Source of the DNA: an uncultured Bulleidia sp.
Lineage (GTDB): Bacteria > Bacillota_I > Bacilli_A > Erysipelotrichales > Erysipelotrichaceae
Direction: 5' to 3'
NCBI GenBank assembly: GCA_934754415.1
Contig: CAKVIS010000018.1
Span: 1 to 32,623 of the forward strand
Length of the DNA stretch: 32,623 nucleotides
The notes beneath the pieces are model-generated. The model did not search any database, was not told the DNA's origin, and was given only the letters and a program-made list of their open reading frames with translations. The stretch's first letter is position 1. Each line of letters starts with the position of its first letter. A program made the position numbers and the translations under genes. Below, in pieces: positions 1 to 8,115 of this stretch.

Positions 1-75
1 CGTACGGTTCTTAGAGGAGTGAGTATCCCATATCTCTTGAAATATCTGAAAGAATGGGAGAAAATTTACTCATGA
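1..75 (+). CDS. C-terminal tail of an unknown upstream gene (partial)
   Basis: The first frame is open from base 1 and ends at TGA 73-75, giving 24 residues that finish in YLKEWEKIYS. The stop overlaps the ATG at 72 as ATGA, a spacing typical of translationally coupled genes. Since the next gene is a TnpB, this could be the companion transposase of the same element, but the tail is too short for me to recognise a family. It may also be host sequence. Confidence 0.4.
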   Translation, partial: RTVLRGVSIPYLLKYLKEWEKIYS

Positions 76-1378
76 AATCAATGAACGAGCTTACATATAA
101 CAGAGGCTTACTAGTGCGTGCTTATTTGTCTGACAAGCAGAAAATCTGTGTCAAGAAAAATGGCGGAATAGCACGATTTGTGTATAACAGGCTTGTAGCT
201 GTTGACCGGGAAAGCATAAGTTGGTAAAGACACTTCCGTATAGTCCAACTGATCGTGCAAGAATGTCTTATCTGAAAGATACATATGCTACGACTACCTC
301 TCTTAGAAATGCTGTTCCTTTTTTGAATGATTCACTTGTTGATGGATATGCAATTGCCAATGCAAAGAAGGATTATTCTCATGCGTGGCAACAATTCAAA
401 AAGGTAAAAGGAACAAGTATACCTACATTTCATAAGAAAGATAACAATTACAGTTATGGAACTAATTGCCATTATGACAAGAAACTCAATAATGATCCAA
501 CTGTGATTGGGCTTTACGAAGGTAGTGTTCGTTTCATTGATAAAAGTCACGTTATTTTGCCAATCCTTGGTAGAGTACGTATCAAAGGCTCTGACAAAGA
601 AATCAAGTCTGTCTTGAATAGAAAAGATTTCACGAGAATTGGAACCGTTAGAATCACTTTGGATTCATGTGGAAATGCATATCTTTCTTTTTCACTTGCA
701 TCCGATACACCATTTCATACAGTTTACCCTCAAACGAAGAAAGCTGTTGGCATGGACATGAACCTCACCAATTTTCTGTATGATTCAGATGGTGAAGAAA
801 TTCCATCTCCAAAGTTTCTACGTAAAGCAGAAGCTAAACTCAAGAAAGAACAGCGTAAGCTGTCTCATAAGCGGGAAGCTGCTAAACGAGATGGACGTGA
901 TTATCACACATGTAAGAATTATCAAGAACAACGTCTGAAGATTGCTGAGATACACAAGCATGTGGCTAATCAAAGACTCGACTTTATCAGGAGAGTTGCA
1001 AACTGGGAAGTCAAAAACCACGACTATTTGTTTGCAGAAGACCTTAAAGTTCGTAATCTTGTTAAGAACCACAAGCTTGCTCAAGCAATCTCGGACAGTG
1101 GATGGAGAAAGTTTCTTACAGAGTGCGTGTGGTGTTCGTCAAAACGAGGCAAAGTTTTCCTTTTGATTGATCCCAAGAACACCACGCAAACGTGTTCTAA
1201 TTGTGGTTATGTGTCACATGGAGATATACGCATTACGTTAGGTCAGGAGGAATGGAATTGCCCACAGTGTGGAACACATCACATTCGTGACTATAACGCA
1301 GCTATGAATATTAAAAACATTGGGATTGCACTTCTGAAAGAAGCGGGTGTGCCCGTATCCGTTGACAATAGTCTGTGA
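72..1378 (+). pseudogene. tnpB: IS200/IS605-family TnpB (OrfB), frameshifted near the N-terminus
   Basis: TnpB is an RNA-guided RuvC-like nuclease carried by IS200/IS605 elements. The frame from ATG 72 gives the usual N-terminus (RAYLSDKQKICVKKNGGIAR, then FVYNRLVAVDRE) but stops at TAA 225-227. The body continues in another frame from about 212, including TTG 221, to 1378. Adding one A to the A-run at 211-213 restores a continuous protein of about 435 residues. The body looks catalytically complete. Numbered from TTG 221, RuvC residues are D179 (GMDMNL), E273 (FAEDLKV) and D357 (IRDYNAA), with zinc-finger cysteines at 325/328 and 347/350. It is therefore not a nuclease-dead TldR-type derivative. 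The 385-residue remainder lacks the first beta strands. Function may be lost, or retained through frameshifting or reinitiation, which I cannot tell. Confidence 0.88.
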
Positions 1379-1590
1379 GTGGCAGTTTCCACTCCCGTAG
1401 GTTGGCAACTCCCTACGGAATCGCCTATCTAATTGGTGAACCTCTGTTCATCTGGCTGAGGCTGGATAAGCAAGTTCGCTGTATCTGGGTAAGTTGTTAT
1501 GGCGACTGTCTAAGTAGCAGTTCTTATGTTACCTGGATTGGTCTCCAACAAGCCTGCCAATTCATTGGCGGGTAGTTGACATAAGGTATG
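1379..1590 (+). ncRNA. IS605 right end and probable omega RNA (reRNA) region
   Basis: In IS200/IS605 elements the guide RNA of TnpB comes from the tnpB 3' end and the transposon right end. This roughly 200-base non-coding stretch directly follows tnpB and holds several stem-loops: CCGTAGG/CCTACGG at 1395-1418, GGTGAAC/GTTCATC near 1435-1452, TTGG/CCAA near 1538-1548, and a terminal hairpin CCTGCCAAT/ATTGGCGGG at 1553-1572. The last is placed like the right-end palindrome recognised by TnpA. The exact element end and guide start cannot be fixed without an empty site; the boundary probably lies between 1573 and 1590. Confidence 0.6.
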
Positions 1591-1594
1591 GAAA

Positions 1595-2623
1595 ATGAAA
1601 AGAATATCAATGAAAAAAATAGCTGAAAAAGCAGGTGTCAGTAAAAGCACTGTTTCGAATGCACTAAGCGGAAAAGATCATATGTTAAGCACAGAAACCA
1701 AAGAACGTATATTACGTATTGCTGAAGAATCTGGATATCATAAGAAAAACTATCTGATACGTTTTGTTGTTTTTGAAAGAAGGGTTCTTTCGGATAACAA
1801 AACAATAGACGATGTTCCGAAATTCAAACATCTGTATCATGCGATGGAGAATGAATGCAGGTTCCTTCATTATAAAATTTCAGTGAATCATATATGGGAA
1901 AAGGATAAAGAAAAAGGATTTGGGTATATTCAGAAAATATCTGATTGTGATGGTATGATTATTCTTGGGTGGGATTTACTGCCTGAGGATTTGAAATGGT
2001 TACATACATATATCAATATTCCTTTTGTGATTGTGGATGCGTCATTTACAAATCCTGAATTTGACTTCGTAAAAAATAATGATCATGATGCGGCATATCA
2101 GTTGACACAGAAAATGATTGATTATGGACATAAGAGAATTGGGTTTATTCATGGTGGTGTGACAGGAGTCTATAACGAAAGAATGCAAGGATATCAAAAT
2201 GCATTAACTGCTAATAATCTGGAATTTGACAGACAAATAATCTGTATGGTGGAACGACAGAATAAAAGTGAATTTGTAGAAGAAATTCGTGCATTTCTTA
2301 TGAAACTGTCTAAAAGAACAGCTCCGATGCCTACAGCTTTTCTGGCATGTGATGATAGAATTGCTGTTTCTTTTATGGCAGTTGCAAATGCATTACATAT
2401 GGATTTTTCTCTTGCGGGATTTGATAATCTTCCACTGTGTCTGGAGCAGACTCCTCCACTTGCAAGTGTGGAACCGGATTATTCCTATATTGGTACGACA
2501 GCTGTAAGGAGAATGGTGGAAAAAATACAATCAGGGGAAATCAAAACACAGAAAATTTATACTGAGCCGAATATCTTTTACAGAGAAAGTATACGCAAGC
2601 TAAACAATTCAAGGTCTGTTTAG
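1595..2623 (+). CDS. LacI-family transcriptional regulator
   Basis: This 342-residue protein has the standard LacI layout. An N-terminal helix-turn-helix (about residues 5-50; KKIAEKAGVSKSTVSNALSG) is followed by a periplasmic-binding-protein-like effector domain (about 60-335), with conserved stretches such as GHKRIGFIHGG and FLACDDRIAVSF. The ATG at 1595 is chosen because it gives the usual short lead into the helix-turn-helix, with AAGG eight bases upstream. The gene lies just upstream of a PTS permease and two glycosidases on the same strand, so it is probably their local repressor; the sugar is unknown. The IS605 right end finishes within about 20 bases of the start codon, so the original promoter has probably been displaced. 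Confidence 0.9.
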   Translation: MKRISMKKIAEKAGVSKSTVSNALSGKDHMLSTETKERILRIAEESGYHKKNYLIRFVVFERRVLSDNKTIDDVPKFKHLYHAMENECRFLHYKISVNHIWEKDKEKGFGYIQKISDCDGMIILGWDLLPEDLKWLHTYINIPFVIVDASFTNPEFDFVKNNDHDAAYQLTQKMIDYGHKRIGFIHGGVTGVYNERMQGYQNALTANNLEFDRQIICMVERQNKSEFVEEIRAFLMKLSKRTAPMPTAFLACDDRIAVSFMAVANALHMDFSLAGFDNLPLCLEQTPPLASVEPDYSYIGTTAVRRMVEKIQSGEIKTQKIYTEPNIFYRESIRKLNNSRSV

Positions 2624-2668
2624 TTCAAAAGAAAGAATTCGTATCTTTTAAGATTAACGGAAGAAACA

Positions 2669-2725
2669 AGGGTTGCTATAGTGAAAACGTCAAGAGATAC
2701 ACTATCTAGAGCAACTCTTTTTATT
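2669..2725 (+). terminator. Rho-independent terminator after the LacI gene
   Basis: GGGTTGCTATAGTG (2670-2683) pairs with CACTATCTAGAGCAACTC (2700-2717, four-base bulge), followed by TTTTTATTT. It lies between the regulator and the EIIC gene. It could end the regulator transcript or act as a leader attenuator for the sugar operon. Confidence 0.65.
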
Positions 2726-2793
2726 TCGGCCGGATAAAGTGAGTGGAAAGGAGTATTTCTTTGAAAATCGAATACTTTCAGAAAGGAAAACAC

Positions 2794-4047
2794 ATGGAAA
2801 CAAAAACAACATTCACTGATAAACTTACTCTACTCAGTGACAGGATATCAGGAAACTTATATTTACAGAGTATTTCACAAGGCATCATGGTAATGTTGCC
2901 GGTAATTATTATTGGCGCATTTGCCAGTCTTTTTTCTGGATTACCGGTGAATTTTTGGCAGAGCTTTATACAATCAACAGGACTTTCTTCAGCACTATCA
3001 ATGGTTATTAACGCAACAACAAATATGTTGGGTGTGTATTTTACTTATGGTATTGCCAGAACATTTGCAGAAAAACAGGGAATGCACTCCAAATTGTCAG
3101 GTATCCTTGCAGTAGTAGTGTATTTCATATTACTGCCTTCCTATGCTACTGAAGAAATTGGTTCTTATCTTGCATTTGACTATACTGGCACAAAAGGGAT
3201 GATAGTAGGTATTTTACTGGCTGTTCTCACTGTAAAAGTTGTCAAAGCAATTACTGACAGAAATATAACAATTAAAATGCCTGAAGGTACACCGGAATAT
3301 GTATCTAAATCTTTTGCTTCGCTGATTCCAGGGTTTGTTCTGGTTATTCTTGCAATTTTGGTGCGCATGATTTTCGCATTGACCTCTTTTGGAACCGTTT
3401 TTGATTGTTTATATGGTTTACTGCAGATTCCATTACAGACATTACTTGGTGGAAGTGTTGGCTCTAATGTTATCTGTCAGATTCTGACACAGATATTTTG
3501 GGGACTTGGTATTCATCCTGGCTTTATTTCGAGTATCACTGCACCAGTATTATTTGCGCTGGATGGTGCAAATCAGGCGGCCTATGCAGCAGGACAGGCT
3601 ATTCCAAATACAATTGGTATGGCAATGTCTTATAGTACAACAATAGCTTGTTTTTATCCTGCTATTGCGGTCTGTGTATTATTGGTTGCTAAATCTAAAG
3701 AGTTAAAGACTGTTGGTAAAGTGGCTATTGCACCGGCAATATTTGGAATCAGTGAACCAATGATTTTTGGCTTACCAATTATGCTGAATCCTGTCATGAT
3801 TATTCCTTGGATTTTATGTCCGGTTATTAATTTCATACTTGCTTATGCAGCGTGTTCCATTGGTATTGTGGCTAAATATGCAGGTGTTACAGTATTTAAT
3901 TTTCCGATGATAGCTACAGGCTTGTTAAATGGCAGTATTACATTATCTGTTCTGGAAATTGTATTGTTTGTGACAGATATTCTTATTTTCCTGCCATTTG
4001 TCAAAGTGCTGGATAAGCAAAAGATGGAAGTGGAAAAAGCACAATAG
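2794..4047 (+). CDS. PTS sugar transporter subunit EIIC, lactose/cellobiose family
   Basis: This polytopic membrane protein of 417 residues is the sugar-translocating subunit of a phosphotransferase system. It has about ten hydrophobic segments and the family N-terminus (DKLTLLSDRISGNLYLQSIS, then GIMVMLPVIIIGAF). It also has the conserved WGLGIHPG and FGISEPMIFGLPIMLNP stretches of the EIIC sugar site. ATG 2794 is preferred (AGAAAGG seven bases upstream). GTG 2743 opens the frame earlier, and TTG 2761 also has AAAGGAG in front, so a 33-base longer form is possible. No EIIA or EIIB gene lies next to it, so the permease must borrow phospho-carriers encoded elsewhere. Its neighbours are a LacI regulator and two intracellular glycosidases. 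Confidence 0.93.
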   Translation: METKTTFTDKLTLLSDRISGNLYLQSISQGIMVMLPVIIIGAFASLFSGLPVNFWQSFIQSTGLSSALSMVINATTNMLGVYFTYGIARTFAEKQGMHSKLSGILAVVVYFILLPSYATEEIGSYLAFDYTGTKGMIVGILLAVLTVKVVKAITDRNITIKMPEGTPEYVSKSFASLIPGFVLVILAILVRMIFALTSFGTVFDCLYGLLQIPLQTLLGGSVGSNVICQILTQIFWGLGIHPGFISSITAPVLFALDGANQAAYAAGQAIPNTIGMAMSYSTTIACFYPAIAVCVLLVAKSKELKTVGKVAIAPAIFGISEPMIFGLPIMLNPVMIIPWILCPVINFILAYAACSIGIVAKYAGVTVFNFPMIATGLLNGSITLSVLEIVLFVTDILIFLPFVKVLDKQKMEVEKAQ

Positions 4048-4093
4048 GCAGTTTTGAAAGAATATGCACAAACTGATAAAAAGGAGAAGATGA

Positions 4094-5716
4094 ATGCAGT
4101 ATTTAAAAACAAGTCATAAAAAAATCGTCAATGAGTGTGGAGAAGAAGTAATTTTGAAAGGGTATGCTGCAGGAAACTGGATGGTACAGGAAGCTTTCCT
4201 TTTTGGAACCGGTGGATTTCATGCTGACTTCAAACCGTTTATGAGAGCACAAGGAATGGATCGTGCAAGAACGATTCATCAGACAATTACAGAAGTGTGT
4301 GGTGTAAGGTATGCAGAATCTTTCTGGAGTCAGTATTACCGTAATTACTTTGCTGAAGAAGACATTCAACATCTTAAGAAATGCGGTTTTAACTCTGTGA
4401 GATTACCTTTTATAGCACGCGCATTTCTTAAAGAAGAGCCAGAAATTGTATGGAATGAAGAAAATTTTCGTATTCTGGATCAGGTGATTGACTGGTGTGA
4501 GAAATATGAGGTTTATGTCATTCTGGATATGCATGCAGCGTGTGCAGGACAAAGTGCTGTAGGTTGTGATGATGGTGTGGATAATTATCCTCATTTATTT
4601 ATGGATGCAGAAGGCTGGGATCGAACAGTTCTTGTCTGGAAAACACTTGCTGAAAGATATAAAGACAAAGCAGCTATTGCCGGATATGAACTGTTGAATG
4701 AGCCAATTGCTTTACCAAAGTGGGATTCTTATATTCCTTTACTGCTGGATTTCTATCAGGAATGCATTCATGAAATTCGTTCAGTAGATCAGAAACATAT
4801 GATTTTTTTGCAGGGACACCGCTTTGCAAAAAGAGCAGATATCTTTACAGAAGATATGGATCCGCTATGTCATAACTGGGTGCTGACTTTCCATGTTTAT
4901 GAATCTCTTCCTGATCTAGGCTTACTTGGACCGATACTTGCAGAAAGAGAAAGGTTGAATGTGCCTGTATGGGTTGGAGAAACAGGTGGTTCTAAGCACT
5001 GGCTTTCAGTACTTTGTGGAATGTTGATAGAAAATGATATGGGATTCAATATCTGGTGTCATAAAGCAGTGGAAAGACCAAATGCACCAACACTATGTAC
5101 TTATCAGCTGCCAGAAGATTTTCATAAAGTGGTAGAGTACGTTCAACAAGGCGCTTCAAAACCATCTTATGCAGAAGCAATGAAAATTTTTGATGCATAT
5201 CTCGAAAACATTAAGTTTGAAAATTGTGAAATCCATGAAGACCAAATGCATGCCATTCTCAGGACGGTTCCATTAAGCATACCGGCTATAGGGTATGATT
5301 GGAACAGTGACTCTCATAAAGGAAAGTATCCATATTGTTCATTTAATGGATACCGCAGAGAAGATCATTTTCAAATGATACTGAAAGATGGGAAAAGAGC
5401 TTATGAACAAGGCGAGTTTAAAGGTATTGCCTATGAACCTGTTCCTAAATATGGTGATTATAATCGTCTTCATCTTGTCTTGAGTAAAGGCGAATATGTC
5501 ACTTATAGTGTTGTATGTACTAAAACTCATGTTGAATGTAGTATAGAAGGTTTGGATTTGCATGATGCTGAACTGTTTGCTGAAGTAAACGAAATCAGAT
5601 ACAGAATTCATGAAAATCAAACTCTCTGTTTTCCAGTATGCAAAGAAGGAATCTTATCTGTACGTTTGATTTGTGAGTCAGGTGAAGTGAGCTTTCAATC
5701 TGTCAGATTTCAATAA
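4094..5716 (+). CDS. Intracellular glycoside hydrolase family 5 (cellulase-fold) enzyme
   Basis: The 540-residue protein has a GH5 (beta/alpha)8 domain over roughly residues 10-360 and a beta-rich C-terminal region of about 165 residues that I do not recognise. GH5 signatures are visible: R103 in SVRLP, H147 in ILDMHAA, acid/base E203 in ELLNEP, H267/Y269 in FHVYE and nucleophile E296 in VWVGETGG. There is no signal peptide, so it acts in the cytoplasm, presumably on a short oligosaccharide or glycoside brought in by the EIIC encoded 46 bases upstream. AAGGAG precedes ATG 4094. GH5 covers glucanases, mannanases, beta-glucosidases and rutinosidases, so the substrate cannot be read from these motifs. 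Confidence 0.9.
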   Translation: MQYLKTSHKKIVNECGEEVILKGYAAGNWMVQEAFLFGTGGFHADFKPFMRAQGMDRARTIHQTITEVCGVRYAESFWSQYYRNYFAEEDIQHLKKCGFNSVRLPFIARAFLKEEPEIVWNEENFRILDQVIDWCEKYEVYVILDMHAACAGQSAVGCDDGVDNYPHLFMDAEGWDRTVLVWKTLAERYKDKAAIAGYELLNEPIALPKWDSYIPLLLDFYQECIHEIRSVDQKHMIFLQGHRFAKRADIFTEDMDPLCHNWVLTFHVYESLPDLGLLGPILAERERLNVPVWVGETGGSKHWLSVLCGMLIENDMGFNIWCHKAVERPNAPTLCTYQLPEDFHKVVEYVQQGASKPSYAEAMKIFDAYLENIKFENCEIHEDQMHAILRTVPLSIPAIGYDWNSDSHKGKYPYCSFNGYRREDHFQMILKDGKRAYEQGEFKGIAYEPVPKYGDYNRLHLVLSKGEYVTYSVVCTKTHVECSIEGLDLHDAELFAEVNEIRYRIHENQTLCFPVCKEGILSVRLICESGEVSFQSVRFQ

Positions 5717-5950
5717 TTTGTAAATGTAGTGATGATGAAAATGTTCTGATGAAAAGAGGATACACTCTGAAAAATCAGAATATTTTACTATGGAAATGGA
5801 ATTGAATGGTATCTACAGTTACAATGAAAAAGGAATAAGAGACATACATGCTGAAATACTCATTAAAATGCAAAGCTCGTTAATCTGGTTTTCACAAAGT
5901 TTCATTTTGCTCAGTGTACAATAAGACTATATTCAATAAGAGGTAATACT
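5717..5950. other. Intergenic region, no supported gene
   Basis: This 234-base gap separates the two glycosidase genes. The only open frame is 44 codons (5790-5924), without a convincing ribosome binding site or recognisable product. A TACAAT hexamer near 5919 could be a -10 element for the downstream gene but has no good -35. No terminator hairpin is obvious. Confidence 0.4.
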
Positions 5951-7507
5951 ATGAGTTTTTCTTTTCAGATACATCATAATTTACAGTTTGATCATAATGA
6001 AGAAGTGTTGAAAATAGCAGATGACAATACACCAGAATTGTTTCATACACCTAAAACAAAAGTACATTTTGTAAAGTGTGTGAAAGATCCTGAAAAACTT
6101 GGAGGATGGGGTGTACAGCAGGTGGAAACAGACTGGGCACGTGCCTATGGAAAGGGAGACAGTCTGATACTGGATTTTGGCGAACATATTACAGGTACTT
6201 TTTCTATAGATATGACAAGTGTCGGCTCTCCTGTGGATGCACCACTATATATCGCTGTGAAGTTTTGTGAGATGGCATGTGAAATAGAAGAAGACAGCAG
6301 TACCTATGAGGGATGGTTAAGTTCTTCATGGTTTCAGGAAGAACGTATTCATAAAGATGTGTTGCCATGTACGTTACAGCTGGAAAGAAGATACAGTTTC
6401 CGTTATGTAAGAATAGACGTTCTGGATACATCTCCTAAATGGAAAGTGGTCTTTGCACATCCTGTTGCGGATGCCATAAGCAGTGCAAAAGAAGCAGAGA
6501 TACCATGTATGGAGGATGTACAGTTACAGAAAATCTATAGTACAGGTCTTCATACATTGCATGAATGCATGCAGGATGTTTTTGAAGATGGACCTAAAAG
6601 AGACAGAAGTTTGTGGCTGGGAGATTTACGATTACAGGCATTAAGCAATTATGCCAGTTACAGACAAACAGATATTGTTAAACGTTGTATTGCTTTATTC
6701 TGTGGTATGCGGTGCAAAGATGGAAGAGTTCCTGCCAATGTGTTTGTAAAACCTGCATATATTCCAGATGACACTTTCCTGTATGATTACAGTTTGTTTT
6801 TGATCAGTACTGTTTATGATTACATCCATGAAACAAAGGATATCTCATTTTTAAAGACAATCTATCCTGTACTTACAGAGGATGTGGATGCCTGCTTACA
6901 ATGTGTGGATGAACAAGGAAGATTTCATATGCAAAAAGATTTCCCGGTTTTCGTGGACTGGTCAGATACCTTTGATAAAGAAGTCTGTGGCAGTGCAGTT
7001 ACCATCTATGCTTTACGTCAACTAATATCCCTTGGAAAGCAGATGGAGCAGAATGTGGAACGGTATGTCTCTGTGCTGCACCAGATGGAAAATGAAATAC
7101 GTACACATCTGTATGATCAAAAAGAACATGTCATACGTTGTTATTCAAAAGAAGTCAATCTTGCTACACAGGTTTGGATGGTGTTATCCTCTACCTTTAC
7201 CAAAGAAGAAAATCATGCCATCATGCAGGAAGCTGTAAAAAGATTTTTCCCTGTACAGGGCATTGCGACACCATATATGTATCACCATATCACAGAGGCT
7301 TTATTTGTATCAGACATGAAAGAAGAAGCTGTCACTTTAATGAAATCTTACTGGGGAAAGATGATAGATCTTGGAGGAGATACTTTCTTTGAAGCCTTTG
7401 ATCCGGATCATCCTGACTATTCTCCTTATGGCAGTACCATGATCAACAGTTATTGCCATGCGTGGAGCTGCACACCTGTGTATCTGATACGTAAATATAT
7501 ACTCTAA
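5951..7507 (+). CDS. GH78-like (alpha-L-rhamnosidase-type) glycoside hydrolase
   Basis: This 518-residue protein has a short N-terminal beta-sandwich (LDFGEHITGTFSI, about residues 74-86) and an (alpha/alpha)6 six-hairpin barrel. The motif FEDGPKRDRSLWLGD (211-225) corresponds to the GH78 acidic motif usually written EDCPQRERLGWTGD, and the C-terminus SYCHAWSCTPVYLIRKY matches the family ending. It lacks a signal peptide and the extra beta domains of secreted rhamnosidases, so it is a compact cytoplasmic enzyme. AAGAGG lies upstream of ATG 5951. It follows the GH5 gene in the same direction. Activity on a rhamnoside is likely from family membership only, since the subgroup with GPKRDR instead of CPQRER may have another specificity. 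Confidence 0.8.
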   Translation: MSFSFQIHHNLQFDHNEEVLKIADDNTPELFHTPKTKVHFVKCVKDPEKLGGWGVQQVETDWARAYGKGDSLILDFGEHITGTFSIDMTSVGSPVDAPLYIAVKFCEMACEIEEDSSTYEGWLSSSWFQEERIHKDVLPCTLQLERRYSFRYVRIDVLDTSPKWKVVFAHPVADAISSAKEAEIPCMEDVQLQKIYSTGLHTLHECMQDVFEDGPKRDRSLWLGDLRLQALSNYASYRQTDIVKRCIALFCGMRCKDGRVPANVFVKPAYIPDDTFLYDYSLFLISTVYDYIHETKDISFLKTIYPVLTEDVDACLQCVDEQGRFHMQKDFPVFVDWSDTFDKEVCGSAVTIYALRQLISLGKQMEQNVERYVSVLHQMENEIRTHLYDQKEHVIRCYSKEVNLATQVWMVLSSTFTKEENHAIMQEAVKRFFPVQGIATPYMYHHITEALFVSDMKEEAVTLMKSYWGKMIDLGGDTFFEAFDPDHPDYSPYGSTMINSYCHAWSCTPVYLIRKYIL

Positions 7508-7512
7508 GTGTA

Positions 7513-7541
7513 TTGACAATTGTCTTTGATTTCAGTAATAT
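7513..7541 (+). promoter_or_regulatory. Strong sigma-A promoter for the DUF454 gene
   Basis: A perfect -35 TTGACA (7513-7518) is followed 17 bases later by TAATAT (7536-7541). Transcription would start near 7548, about 84 bases before the next start codon and just before the hairpin at 7552. Confidence 0.7.
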
Positions 7542-7548
7542 CACATCA

Positions 7549-7610
7549 GTTAGCTGTTTCTAACTATCGGAAACAGCTATATTTATCTCAATATGTTAGT
7601 TTGTGCTAAC
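7549..7610 (+). promoter_or_regulatory. Structured 5' leader with competing hairpins
   Basis: AGCTGTTTC/GAAACAGCT (7552-7560 with 7570-7578) forms a perfect nine-base-pair stem. It overlaps a second possible stem, GTTAG/CTAAC (7549-7553 with 7560-7564), and the same GTTAG/CTAAC pair recurs at 7595-7610. The first stem is followed by ATATTTATC, only weakly T-rich, so it could be a terminator of the upstream gene or a leader structure of the next one. Confidence 0.45.
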
Positions 7611-7631
7611 TGCTATTGTCGGAGGTTATGA

Positions 7632-8006
7632 ATGAAAAAAGTACTGTATGTGATTCTTGGGTGTGTTTCTGTTACTTTAGGGGCTGTGGGTGCTGTTTTG
7701 CCAATCTTGCCAACTGTGCCATTTCTGTTACTGGCAGCGTATTGTTTTGCAAGATCTTCTGAAAGATTGCATACATGGTTTCAAAATACAAAGCTGTATA
7801 AAGAAAATCTGGAAGACTATGTGGAAGGTAAGGGCATGCGTAAACAGGCAAAAATACGTATTATGTGTATTGTGACATTACTGATGAGTACAGGTTTCAT
7901 ACTTATGAGTGCAAAGGGAATATTTATGGGATGTATGGTACTTGGATGTGTGTGGATATTGCATATTCTGTACTTTACTTTTAAAGTAAAGACAATTACT
8001 GAGTAA
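7632..8006 (+). CDS. YbaN-like DUF454 inner-membrane protein
   Basis: The 124-residue protein has hydrophobic segments near residues 5-37, 78-97 and 97-117 and the family signature in its first half: LGAVGAVLPILPTVPFLLLA followed by CFARSSERLHTWF. These match the DUF454/YbaN family, small membrane proteins of unknown function. GGAGG precedes the start by seven bases. It has its own promoter upstream and a terminator downstream, so it is probably monocistronic. Confidence 0.9.
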   Translation: MKKVLYVILGCVSVTLGAVGAVLPILPTVPFLLLAAYCFARSSERLHTWFQNTKLYKENLEDYVEGKGMRKQAKIRIMCIVTLLMSTGFILMSAKGIFMGCMVLGCVWILHILYFTFKVKTITE

Positions 8007-8061
8007 AAAACAAAAGAAAACAAACATAATTTTATAAAAAAGTGAATATCTATAGTAGAGG

Positions 8062-8090
8062 GATCTGTAAGACAACAGATCTTTTCTTTC
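8062..8090 (+). terminator. Rho-independent terminator
   Basis: GATCTGT (8062-8068) pairs with ACAGATC (8075-8081) around a six-base loop, followed by TTTTCTTTC. It ends the DUF454 transcript. Confidence 0.8.
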
Positions 8091-8115
8091 GTTCATAACA
8101 AAGGAGAAGAAAATT

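Noticed and set aside
72..1378. TnpB as a nuclease-dead TldR-type repressor of the neighbouring sugar genes
   Set aside because: D179, E273 and D357 of the RuvC site are all present, so it is an ordinary, frameshifted nuclease.
1375..1575. Open frame of 66 codons after tnpB
   Set aside because: It lies across the right-end hairpins and has no protein-like character; the region is better explained as RNA or transposon end.
1576..1581. TTGACA as a -35 for the LacI gene
   Set aside because: With 17 bases of spacing the -10 would fall inside the coding sequence and no TATAAT-like hexamer is there.
5790..5924. Possible 44-codon gene between the glycosidase genes
   Set aside because: No ribosome binding site and no recognisable product.
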